Shown here: piece after piece, positions 7,908-14,768 of the stretch
Layout of the letters: every line of letters starts with the position of its first letter
Numbering within the stretch: position 1 is the stretch's first letter
Assembly (NCBI GenBank): GCA_964512485.1
Contig: CAZEHJ010000058.1
Span: forward strand, 1 to 24,721
Origin: CAZEHJ01 sp964512485
GTDB lineage: Bacteria > Bacteroidota > Rhodothermia > Rhodothermales > UBA10348
Direction of reading: 5' to 3'
DNA length: 24,721 nt
The notes under the pieces: generated by a model
What the model was told of the DNA's origin: nothing
What the model saw: the letters and a program-made list of their open reading frames with translations, nothing else
The model's database searches: none
Translations under genes and position numbers: made by a program

Positions 7908-8957
7908 ATGACCACACTGACAGCTGATACTGCACCTGCTGAAACGACGAGCCTGACCACCCAGGACTCCAGTCGAAATGGTGGACGACTGACTCTCGAT
8001 GACATTCGCCGTCCCGTGCGCGATGAATTGAAAGACTTCAAGCGCTATTTCAGGGACGCCATGAAGTCTAGAGTCTTCCTTCTCGACCAGGTCGTCCAGT
8101 ACCTGCTACGCCAGAAAGGAAAGCAGCTTCGCCCTATTCTGGTTCTGCTGACAGCACGCGCGTGCGGATCAATCACCGAGACGACTTATCGAGCAGCCGC
8201 CCTCGTTGAACTGCTTCACACTGCAACGCTGGTGCATGACGACGTCGTTGACGAAGCAGACCGGCGGCGAGGTCTGTTTTCGATCAATGCCTTGTGGAAA
8301 AACAAAGTCGCTGTGCTTTTAGGCGATTTCCTGTTGTCGAGGGGCCTTCTCCTGGCTCTTGATCACCGGGAATATGATCTGCTGCACATCGTTTCTGACG
8401 CTGTCAAACGCATGAGCGAAGGCGAATTGCTGCAGATTGAGAAGGCGCGAAAGCTGGATATTGACGAAGAGACGTATTTCAGAATTATTTCGGACAAAAC
8501 GGCATCTCTATTATCTGCCTGCACTTCCTGTGGCGCACGCAGCGCGAATGCAGATGACACGACGCGGCAGGTCATGGCCGACTTCGGACAGGAACTGGGA
8601 ATGGCTTTCCAGATACGGGATGACCTTTTCGACTACGGCGTCGCTGACGTGGGCAAACCGCTGGGAATTGATCTCCAGGAAAAAAAGATGACTCTCCCAC
8701 TCATCTACGCTCTCGAACAGGCGGAATCAAAAGAGCGCCGAAAAATCATGTCGCGTGTTCGGAAGGACAACAAATCAGCCGAGGATATCGCCTTCATCTC
8801 GGGATTTGTTGCCGAAAAAGGCGGTCTTGAATACGCACGGCAGAAAATGATGAGCTTCGCAGATTCTGCACTGAACCTTCTGGACAACATTCCACCGAGT
8901 CCTGCACGCGATTCATTGGCCAATCTTGTGACGTTTACCGTTAACAGGAAGAAGTAG
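7908..8957 (+). CDS. ispB: Long-chain all-trans polyprenyl diphosphate synthase
   Basis: A 349-residue class I prenyltransferase that adds isopentenyl diphosphate units to an allylic primer, here most likely to make the side chain of menaquinone or ubiquinone. The first aspartate-rich motif DDVVD is at 111-115 within LVHDDVVDEADRRRG, and the second, DDLFD, at 238-242. The substrate-binding GKQLRP lies at 71-76. The fifth residue before the first motif is Ala106, small, and the stretch LLHTATLVHDDVVDE is close to E. coli IspB, which points to a long product (C35-C50) rather than farnesyl. The first 25 residues are a Thr/Ala-rich variable tail. It starts 80 bases after the permease and ends convergent with an alpha/beta hydrolase gene. 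Confidence 0.88.
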   Translation: MTTLTADTAPAETTSLTTQDSSRNGGRLTLDDIRRPVRDELKDFKRYFRDAMKSRVFLLDQVVQYLLRQKGKQLRPILVLLTARACGSITETTYRAAALVELLHTATLVHDDVVDEADRRRGLFSINALWKNKVAVLLGDFLLSRGLLLALDHREYDLLHIVSDAVKRMSEGELLQIEKARKLDIDEETYFRIISDKTASLLSACTSCGARSANADDTTRQVMADFGQELGMAFQIRDDLFDYGVADVGKPLGIDLQEKKMTLPLIYALEQAESKERRKIMSRVRKDNKSAEDIAFISGFVAEKGGLEYARQKMMSFADSALNLLDNIPPSPARDSLANLVTFTVNRKK

Positions 8958-9002
8958 ATCGACTGCAAGACAAGAACTTGTGTCCGCTGCTGCAGAGACC
9001 GG

Positions 9003-9776
9003 TCAGTGTCTGTTCAGGAATGCGATTGCAACTGAGTTGAAATCCGAAGGCCGTTCGATGTTGCAAACGTGACCTACGTCTTCAATCACTTCCAGATAGG
9101 AATTTTCGGCCTGAGATACGGCTAGTCGCGCCGGAGGGAGAAACATGTAATCCTTCCCTCCCATCAGATAAAGAGAAGGACATTCTGATATCCTGGTAGA
9201 CCACTGTTTCAGGTGTTTCCTTACTTCGGGAATCAAGTTGACCCATCGACGGAATTCTTCCGGAGCAACTCGCCGTGCTTCTTGCCGAAACACCTTTCTC
9301 GATTCCTGAGCCTGTTTTCCCGGCATAATGATCCAGGCGAACGTCGCGTATAGCGTCTTGAAAGGGACGATAAATTTCAGTGCCTGACCGATGCTGATCA
9401 GAGAGCGAGCCGAAAGCGTAAACCCGGCTACGGCTCCGGCATAAATAACGGACTGTACTTTCCCTGGCGCAATGTCCACAATCATCCGGATCAAGATGGT
9501 CCCAAGCGAGACACCCACAAAGTGGGCGGAATCAATTCCTTCATGCTCCAGAACGTCAACTATATCCTGACTTATCGCGGAAAGCGTGTATTTGCGACCA
9601 TCACCATGGTATTCGCTCGATCGACCGTGTCCGCGCAGATCCACGAGGAGAATGTTGAAGCGCTCTTTGAAATCCCTCAGTTGCTTGAACCACACCGCAG
9701 AACTGCCTCCGGCGCCGTGAACAAACACGACCCATTCCCGGGATTGGTCACCGGCAAACGTCTTGTAGGAAAGCAT
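9003..9776 (-). CDS. Alpha/beta-fold hydrolase
   Basis: A 257-residue soluble hydrolase. The oxyanion region is VVFVHGAGGSSAVW (16-29), followed by the LVDLRGHGRSS strand-loop. The nucleophile elbow is GVSLG with Ser90, the acid is Asp209 in GGKDYMF and the base His236 in DVGHVCNIERP, so the catalytic triad is complete. Substrate is not predictable; esterase, lipase-like and C-C hydrolase members share this plan. The frame extends 20 codons further upstream (to 9836), but the extra residues are not typical of the fold, and the ATG at 9776 leaves the usual short lead before the first strand. The gene is alone on the minus strand between convergent ispB and divergent galK. Confidence 0.82.
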   Translation of the reverse strand: MLSYKTFAGDQSREWVVFVHGAGGSSAVWFKQLRDFKERFNILLVDLRGHGRSSEYHGDGRKYTLSAISQDIVDVLEHEGIDSAHFVGVSLGTILIRMIVDIAPGKVQSVIYAGAVAGFTLSARSLISIGQALKFIVPFKTLYATFAWIIMPGKQAQESRKVFRQEARRVAPEEFRRWVNLIPEVRKHLKQWSTRISECPSLYLMGGKDYMFLPPARLAVSQAENSYLEVIEDVGHVCNIERPSDFNSVAIAFLNRH

Positions 9777-9994
9777 CTGTGACTGGCTCAAGGCTCTGGC
9801 TGAGGTCTGGAATCTGGGCTGACGGTTCACGATCACGAATTTGCGCGCATTTGAATCCTTTCATTCAAAACTGCGCCTGCAATTCAGACTCACTCATACG
9901 ACCGAGCCGTCGCATGGTTGACCTGAACACGCGTGCAGCTCTAAACATAGCAAAAAGTTCATGACCTTTCGGGATCGTATTTTGCCGATCGTCT

Positions 9995-11188
9995 GTGAAC
10001 CAAACGGCTGAACTCATCCCCTCGCTTGTGGCAGAAACCATTCAGATTTTCCAGAAACAGTTTGGGAGCCCTCCCGAGATCGTCACCTCAGCCCCCGGCC
10101 GGGTGGAGATACTCGGCAATCACACCGACTACAACGGGGGTACAGTCGTGGGTGCCGGAATTGGTCAGCGCCTGGAAATCGGCTGTAGCCTTCGCGATGA
10201 CAACGCGATTCATCTGCACTCGACCGATACCTGTCAAACTTCTTTGGAATCGTACGCGAGTGACGAACTGTCCGAATGGTGTCGCTACCCTTTGGGGGTG
10301 TTTGATGAGCTGAGGATGCTCGGTAAGACCAACTCCGAACGCGGTTTCAATCTGTGTGTCAATTCTGACGTCCCCGTCGGAGCCGGACTATCGAGCAGTG
10401 CAGCCCTGGAAATGGCAGCCGCACTTGCATTGACTCAGCTGTATGCAGAGGATGAAGGAGAATTTGCGATGGCTGACCTGGTTCGAATCTCACACCGGGC
10501 GGAAAACCGATACGTTGGCATTCCCTGCGGTCTTCTGGACCAAACAGTGGTCGGGTACGCAAAGGCCGATTCTATGATCATTCTTGACGCGTCCACCTCA
10601 CGCCACAGCGTCCTCCCGACTGACGGCGAGGCCTCTCTCGTTATTTTCCGTTCTCATATCAGTCATGATCTCGCCCACTCATCGTACGACTCCAGACACG
10701 AAGAATGCCGCCAGGCCTTGATGGGACTGTCCCGAGTCATCCCGGGAATCCGACATCTGGCCCACCTCGATCCAATTGATATAAAGGCATACGATGTTGT
10801 TCTGGACGAAAAACTGGCCCGCCGCGCCCGTCACGTGGTGGAAGAACAACGCCGGGTAGGTGCCTTTTTGAAAGCACTGAACGAGGGGGATCACGGCGCG
10901 GCGGGCCAACTCATGACAGCCTCGCATGAAAGCTCCCGGACCCTCTTTGAAAACTCGACTCCCGAGCTCGATTTCCTGGTTCAACAACTCAACGCGAAAG
11001 AAAACGTTTTCGGAGCCCGCCTCTCCGGAGCCGGATGGGGCGGAGCCGTAGTAGCGCTGGTCGGCAAGGCTTTCTCTGAAAAAGAAGCCGAGGAAGTTAT
11101 CGACTCGTATGAAGAGTTTTTCGACATTCGACCTCGCTGGTGGCGCAGCGAAATGTGCGAAGGGGTACGAGTAGATTCGAGGGCCTGA
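9995..11188 (+). CDS. galK: Galactokinase, GHMP family
   Basis: The enzyme phosphorylates galactose at C1, the entry step of the Leloir pathway. At 397 residues it has the family length. The galactokinase signature lies at 34-46 (PGRVEILGNHTDY), the GHMP ATP-binding loop at 127-137 (PVGAGLSSSAA), the catalytic Asp182 in CGLLDQ and the third GHMP motif at 340-350 (GARLSGAGWGG). The sugar-contact motif reads GNHTDY in place of the usual GEHTDY, a variant I associate with some divergent galactokinases. The start is GTG at 9995. No galT, galE or galM is in the window, so the rest of the pathway must lie elsewhere. Another sugar substrate is possible. Confidence 0.85.
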   Translation: MNQTAELIPSLVAETIQIFQKQFGSPPEIVTSAPGRVEILGNHTDYNGGTVVGAGIGQRLEIGCSLRDDNAIHLHSTDTCQTSLESYASDELSEWCRYPLGVFDELRMLGKTNSERGFNLCVNSDVPVGAGLSSSAALEMAAALALTQLYAEDEGEFAMADLVRISHRAENRYVGIPCGLLDQTVVGYAKADSMIILDASTSRHSVLPTDGEASLVIFRSHISHDLAHSSYDSRHEECRQALMGLSRVIPGIRHLAHLDPIDIKAYDVVLDEKLARRARHVVEEQRRVGAFLKALNEGDHGAAGQLMTASHESSRTLFENSTPELDFLVQQLNAKENVFGARLSGAGWGGAVVALVGKAFSEKEAEEVIDSYEEFFDIRPRWWRSEMCEGVRVDSRA

Positions 11189-11274
11189 AACATTTCGCCC
11201 GCTGCGGAGACAAAGAAACTACCTTCGAAGACAGGCAGGCTGTCATCAGAATCACATCAGCGAACAACAGCGAA

Positions 11275-11889
11275 ATGCCCGACCAAAAGCAGAAAGCAGC
11301 CAGATCCAAAAAAAGGATGATCATTGAATGGAGTTCGCTCATCCTGATCGTTCTTTTTATCCGGTACACCGATCAAGGAACGGTCGTGCAGGGCTGGCTT
11401 CAGCAAGGTATTCTGGCAACAGGCTTATTTCAGGCGGACGTCACCTACGCCGAGGAGAATGACATCCCGGCCAGTTACGAATTGTCGCTGGTGACTCTGG
11501 ACGGAAGACCGGAAAACCTGGAAAACTTCCGCGGAAAGACGATTTTCCTGAATCTCTGGGCTACCTGGTGTGCACCCTGCCTCGCAGAAATGCCCTATAT
11601 AGAGAGCCTATACCAGGATGTGAAGGACGAAAACATAGAGATCGTCGCTATCTCAACTGACGACCAGGTCGAAGTTGCCCGGCGATTCATCGAGGCGAAG
11701 GGGTATACATTCCCAGTCTATCGAGTCGTTGGCCAGATGCCACAGCAGTATGCCAGTCGTTCACTTCCATCCACCTACGTGATATCGCCCGACGGTAAGA
11801 TGGCGACCGTGCACTTTGGAATGGCCAACTACAACACGCGTGGATTCAAGTCTTTTCTTCGCGGAATGTCTGAGACGACACTTCCATAG
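11275..11889 (+). CDS. Membrane-anchored TlpA/ResA-like thiol-disulfide oxidoreductase
   Basis: A 204-residue protein with a basic N-terminus, one membrane helix at about 16-30 and a periplasmic thioredoxin fold from about 68. The active site is WCAPC (98-102) in FLNLWATWCAPCLAEMP, and the cis-proline loop is SLPSTYVI. This is the TlpA/ResA/AhpC-TSA redoxin type, which reduces or shuffles disulfides outside the cytoplasm, for example in cytochrome c maturation. The frame opens inside galK at 11140, but that would give an unconserved 45-residue extension, so I use the ATG at 11275, which puts the membrane helix close to the N-terminus. The gene lies 86 bases after galK and its TAG is immediately followed by the stop of the opposing cupin gene. 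Confidence 0.85.
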   Translation: MPDQKQKAARSKKRMIIEWSSLILIVLFIRYTDQGTVVQGWLQQGILATGLFQADVTYAEENDIPASYELSLVTLDGRPENLENFRGKTIFLNLWATWCAPCLAEMPYIESLYQDVKDENIEIVAISTDDQVEVARRFIEAKGYTFPVYRVVGQMPQQYASRSLPSTYVISPDGKMATVHFGMANYNTRGFKSFLRGMSETTLP

Positions 11890-12279
11890 TCAGCCATCTC
11901 GCAGGTAGGCGTCCGTCTTGTCAAGCCAATCCTGACGCGGAGGACTGAATACATCAACATCCAGTGTGTCTTCAAGAGCCTCTGCCTTGTGCCATACGTT
12001 GGAAGGAATGTGTAGTACTTCCCCCTCGCGAACATCGACCACCTCAGACTCGTCTTCTCCGATCCAGAATCGCAGCGTGCCGCGGAGTATGTAGGTAATC
12101 TGCTCGTTGTCGTGTTGATGCCTCGGCACGACGCTCCCTTTGTCCAGATACACGTGAGAGATCATCACCCGCTTTCCGGAAACAAGCTTGCGCCCGAGAG
12201 TCGGTGAGAGTTTTTCCATGGGGATATCTGACCAGGCGACTTTTGTCACGGTCGTGGAATCGGCGAAATCTGTGGACAT
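11890..12279 (-). CDS. Small single-domain cupin protein
   Basis: A 129-residue conserved-barrel protein. The first cupin motif gives metal ligands His54, His56 and Glu59 in PRHQHDNEQITYILRG, and the second gives His97 in GEVLHIPSNVWHKAEALED, so a bound divalent metal is likely. Small cupins of this kind are enzymes, sugar-binding or regulatory proteins, and many are annotated only as cupin 2 domain proteins; I cannot choose. The phrase DVFSPPRQDWL at the end is typical of that group. Its stop codon abuts the TlpA stop with no base between them. The upstream region holds a small repeat cluster that could be regulatory. Confidence 0.82.
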   Translation of the reverse strand: MSTDFADSTTVTKVAWSDIPMEKLSPTLGRKLVSGKRVMISHVYLDKGSVVPRHQHDNEQITYILRGTLRFWIGEDESEVVDVREGEVLHIPSNVWHKAEALEDTLDVDVFSPPRQDWLDKTDAYLRDG

Positions 12280-12322
12280 GTTCTCACGGTGTTTTGTGGC
12301 GGGACATCAAATGATCAATCGA

Positions 12323-12382
12323 TCGGTGATCGTTCACTCGGTGATCGTTCATCTGGCGATCATCGGCTCTGTGAACAATCAT
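12323..12382. repeat. Short tandem and inverted repeat cluster in the cupin / acyltransferase intergenic region
   Basis: The 296-base gap at 12280-12575 lies between the divergent cupin and GNAT genes. Two adjacent 15-bp units, TCGGTGATCGTTCAC at 12323-12337 and TCGGTGATCGTTCAT at 12338-12352, differ only in the last base. A degraded third unit may follow at 12353-12367. GATCGTTCAC at 12328-12337 is matched in reverse by GTGAACAATC at 12371-12380 with one mismatch. The arrangement could bind a dimeric repressor or be simple repeat slippage. No convincing promoter element or small gene was found in the rest of the gap. Confidence 0.55.
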
Positions 12383-12575
12383 CGCCCTGCAATCTAGTGG
12401 TTGCCCGCCGAAATCTTCAATTTCAAAATCGACCAATTCAGAGGTGACACGGCATTTTATCGAACGTAATTCGCATCGATACGTAACACTTTGTGTGCAT
12501 CAACCACGGAAACGCACCGTACCAAGATTTTACGCGACTTGAATCGCGAGTGCAGACAATATTTCAGATTCATCA

Positions 12576-13382
12576 ATGCCCGCCCTTCGAAAAAACATAA
12601 CTGCTCTCCATTTCCCTCCATTCTCAGACGGAATACCGAAGCAGCATGTTGTTCAGGGAGAGTATTCGCTTCAATTTGCCCACACATCAGCCGAACTGGC
12701 GGCGATACAGCGCTTACGCTACCGCGTATTCAATGTCGAATTGGCAGAAGGCCTCGACTCGTCTCACAAATCTGAAATGGATATTGATGAGTTCGATTCC
12801 GTCTGTCACCATCTCTTCGTCCGGCACACTAAATCGAACCAGATTATCGGCACGTATCGAATGCAGACCAGGAGTATGGCAGCCGCCAATCTGGGTTTTT
12901 ATTCGGAGACTGAGTTCGACCTATCCGACTTCCCCGAAGCTGATCTGGATCAAAGCATTGAAATCGGCCGAGCGTGTATCGCGGCGGACCACAGGTCTCT
13001 GAGTGTTCTCTATCTGCTCTGGAAGGGACTGGGTATGTATGCTTCACACAACGAGATGAGGTATCTGTTCGGGTGCTGTTCATTGACAAGCCAGGATGGC
13101 CGTGACGGGGCGAACCTGTACGCATTTCTTGAACAAAAAGGACATCTGCACCCGACGTTGAATTCGGTGCCCCTCCCGGACAACCGATGCTGTGACGAGG
13201 ACGCCGACCCTCAAGCAAGAGTCAGACCACCGCGCCTGATGCGAGCCTATCTTAGCCTGGGAGCAAAAATTTGCGGACGTCCCGCGATTGACAGAGAGTT
13301 TAAAACCATCGATTTTCTGGCACTGTTCGATTTTGAAGTGCTTCGAAGTTCTGATCTGGCCTTTTACCGATTCCTGTCATGA
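12576..13382 (+). CDS. GNAT-family amino acid N-acyltransferase, OlsB/GlsB-like (aminolipid synthesis)
   Basis: A 268-residue protein of the OlsB-like GNAT group. Typical pieces are LRYRVF (47-52), an acidic DIDEFDSVCHHLFV (69-82), a central strand IIGTYRMQ (90-97), EIGRACIAADHR (129-140) and YLFGCCSL (163-170). Members attach a 3-hydroxy fatty acid from acyl carrier protein to the amino group of ornithine (OlsB) or glycine (GlsB in Bacteroidota), giving a lyso-aminolipid. Its stop overlaps the start of a PlsC-type acyltransferase gene as ATGA, the expected partner for adding the second acyl chain. The amino acid used cannot be read from sequence. The ATG at 12576 has no clear ribosome-binding site; the first 25 residues are variable. 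Confidence 0.82.
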   Translation: MPALRKNITALHFPPFSDGIPKQHVVQGEYSLQFAHTSAELAAIQRLRYRVFNVELAEGLDSSHKSEMDIDEFDSVCHHLFVRHTKSNQIIGTYRMQTRSMAAANLGFYSETEFDLSDFPEADLDQSIEIGRACIAADHRSLSVLYLLWKGLGMYASHNEMRYLFGCCSLTSQDGRDGANLYAFLEQKGHLHPTLNSVPLPDNRCCDEDADPQARVRPPRLMRAYLSLGAKICGRPAIDREFKTIDFLALFDFEVLRSSDLAFYRFLS

Positions 13383-14167
13383 GCTCCATGAGAGCCGCAA
13401 TGAGGCTCGTCCTTCTCGGATTGACCCTCGTGCTGAATTTTACCGTCTGGTTCGTTTTTCGAATCCTCCTGCTCTGGAGTGATTCCCTGACACGCAGCTG
13501 GCGTCACCTGATGGTCCGATTCTGGAGCATCGCGGCTGCCCGTATTATCGGACTACACATCCACGTCGAAGGAATCGCACCTCAACGACCATTTTGCCTG
13601 GTGTCCAATCATCTCTCCTATCTGGACGCGTTGCTGATGCAAATCACAACCGAGTCCCTCCAGATCGCGAAATCTGATATTGCATCATGGCCCCTCGTCG
13701 GATGGTTGGCGGCCCGGCTCGGCACCATTTTTATTGATCGAACGACAGCCCGCGACGTCATGCGCGTAAATGACATCATTCGCACGTCTCTGAAAAACAA
13801 CGAAGGTGTCGTATTTTTCCCGGAAGGCACAACCTCAGATGGCAGCTCAGTCGGCACATTTAAGTCTTCTCTGCTCAACTATCCTGCGGAAGCCACGTAT
13901 CCGGTCCACTATGCATCGATCAGCTATTCCGCGCCCGGATATGACGCTTCAGAAACGGTGTGCTGGTGGGCAGATATGACTTTCGGAGCGCATTTCTTCG
14001 ACCTGTTGCGGATACCCCGGATCGAGGCGTCCATAATCTTTGGACCTGAACCTGTAACTGAAACGGACCGAAAGAAACTGACTTCCGTGCTGCAGTCCAG
14101 AGTAGCTGATCAATTCGTTCCCGTACGTAAACACACGGCGCTTCGGGATGCGAATAGTGCACACTAA
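13379..14167 (+). CDS. 1-acyl-glycerol-3-phosphate / lyso-aminolipid O-acyltransferase, PlsC family
   Basis: A 262-residue membrane-associated acyltransferase. A hydrophobic helix spans about 8-33. The catalytic NHLSYLD (77-83, His78 and Asp83) and the substrate-binding FFPEGTTSDG (146-155) are the standard PlsC motifs; FIDRTTARDV lies between them as expected. PlsC proteins of this subgroup include OlsA and GlsA, which acylate the hydroxyl of a lyso-ornithine or lyso-glycine lipid. The 4-bp overlap with the upstream OlsB/GlsB-like gene favours that role over general phosphatidic acid synthesis, though this is inference. The start ATG at 13379 is set by the overlap; a second ATG follows three codons later. 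Confidence 0.85.
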   Translation: MSSMRAAMRLVLLGLTLVLNFTVWFVFRILLLWSDSLTRSWRHLMVRFWSIAAARIIGLHIHVEGIAPQRPFCLVSNHLSYLDALLMQITTESLQIAKSDIASWPLVGWLAARLGTIFIDRTTARDVMRVNDIIRTSLKNNEGVVFFPEGTTSDGSSVGTFKSSLLNYPAEATYPVHYASISYSAPGYDASETVCWWADMTFGAHFFDLLRIPRIEASIIFGPEPVTETDRKKLTSVLQSRVADQFVPVRKHTALRDANSAH

Positions 14168-14186
14168 AGAAGTTGAGCGCGAGACA

Positions 14187-14210
14187 GAACGCGATATTGA
14201 ACGCGATATT
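14187..14210. repeat. Exact 12-bp tandem repeat just before the DinB-like gene
   Basis: GAACGCGATATT occurs twice in direct succession at 14187-14198 and 14199-14210, followed by GAA. It fills most of the 60-base gap between the PlsC stop and the DinB-like ATG and ends 6 bases before the AGGAGGG ribosome-binding site. It may be a slippage product; copy number would change leader length but not frame. Confidence 0.85.
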
Positions 14211-14227
14211 GAATTTAGGAGGGATTG

Positions 14228-14749
14228 ATGACTGATACTGAAACGCTTATACAGCTGAACATCGAACATCTTTGTCAGGGACGAAGGATGCTCGAACAGT
14301 TGTCTGATTCCTCGTATCTGGAGTGCGATCCCAAAGTGTATAAAAGCGGCATTGGAGAGCATTTAAGGCACATTCTTGAGCACTATCAGATGTTTCTTAC
14401 CGGCTGTGATGGCCCGCTCGTCGATTATGATGCGCGCCAGAGAGATATGCGCATATCAGCTGATCGCGAGTTCGCCGCATCCACTATCAACAACATCATT
14501 TCGGACCTGTCTGCACTGGATCCGCATGACAGGGAAGTGAACGTCAAAATGGCGACGTCGGAAGATCTGGATAGAGACGCTCCTTTCAGTAGATCCACAC
14601 TGAATCGTGAACTGCAATATCTTCAGGCTCACACCATCCATCATTTTGCATTGATCGCCGTCATTCTGCGTCTTCAGGGACTTTCCCCAGACGAAGATTT
14701 TGGCGTTGCTCCTTCCACACTCCAACATCTGCACGCAACCCAGACGTAG
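14228..14749 (+). CDS. DinB-superfamily protein, four-helix bundle, putative metal-dependent
   Basis: A 173-residue, mostly helical protein. Histidines sit where DinB/YfiT-like bundles bind a metal: GEHLRHILEHY near residue 38 and AHTIHHFALIAVIL near 137-150. Such proteins include thiol S-transferases (bacillithiol, mycothiol) and many of unknown function; nothing here identifies a substrate. The reading frame could start at TTG 14225, but the ATG at 14228 follows a near-ideal Shine-Dalgarno AGGAGGG (14217-14223), which is unusually strong for this window. It lies 60 bases after the PlsC gene and 19 bases before the large fusion gene, so it looks like part of the same operon. Confidence 0.72.
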   Translation: MTDTETLIQLNIEHLCQGRRMLEQLSDSSYLECDPKVYKSGIGEHLRHILEHYQMFLTGCDGPLVDYDARQRDMRISADREFAASTINNIISDLSALDPHDREVNVKMATSEDLDRDAPFSRSTLNRELQYLQAHTIHHFALIAVILRLQGLSPDEDFGVAPSTLQHLHATQT

Positions 14750-14768
14750 GGGCCTGGCCAGAGCCATT

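Noticed and set aside
9977..9984. GTATTTTG before galK as a promoter element
   Set aside because: Two mismatches, no -33 partner and almost no room before the start codon.
11140..11274. Upstream start of the TlpA-like protein inside galK
   Set aside because: It gives a polar 45-residue leader before the membrane helix that looks like galK in another frame.
14700..14768. Upstream start of the fusion protein at 14700
   Set aside because: It overlaps the end of the DinB-like gene by 50 bases and adds residues before the basic start and membrane helix; the ATG at 14769 is the natural start.
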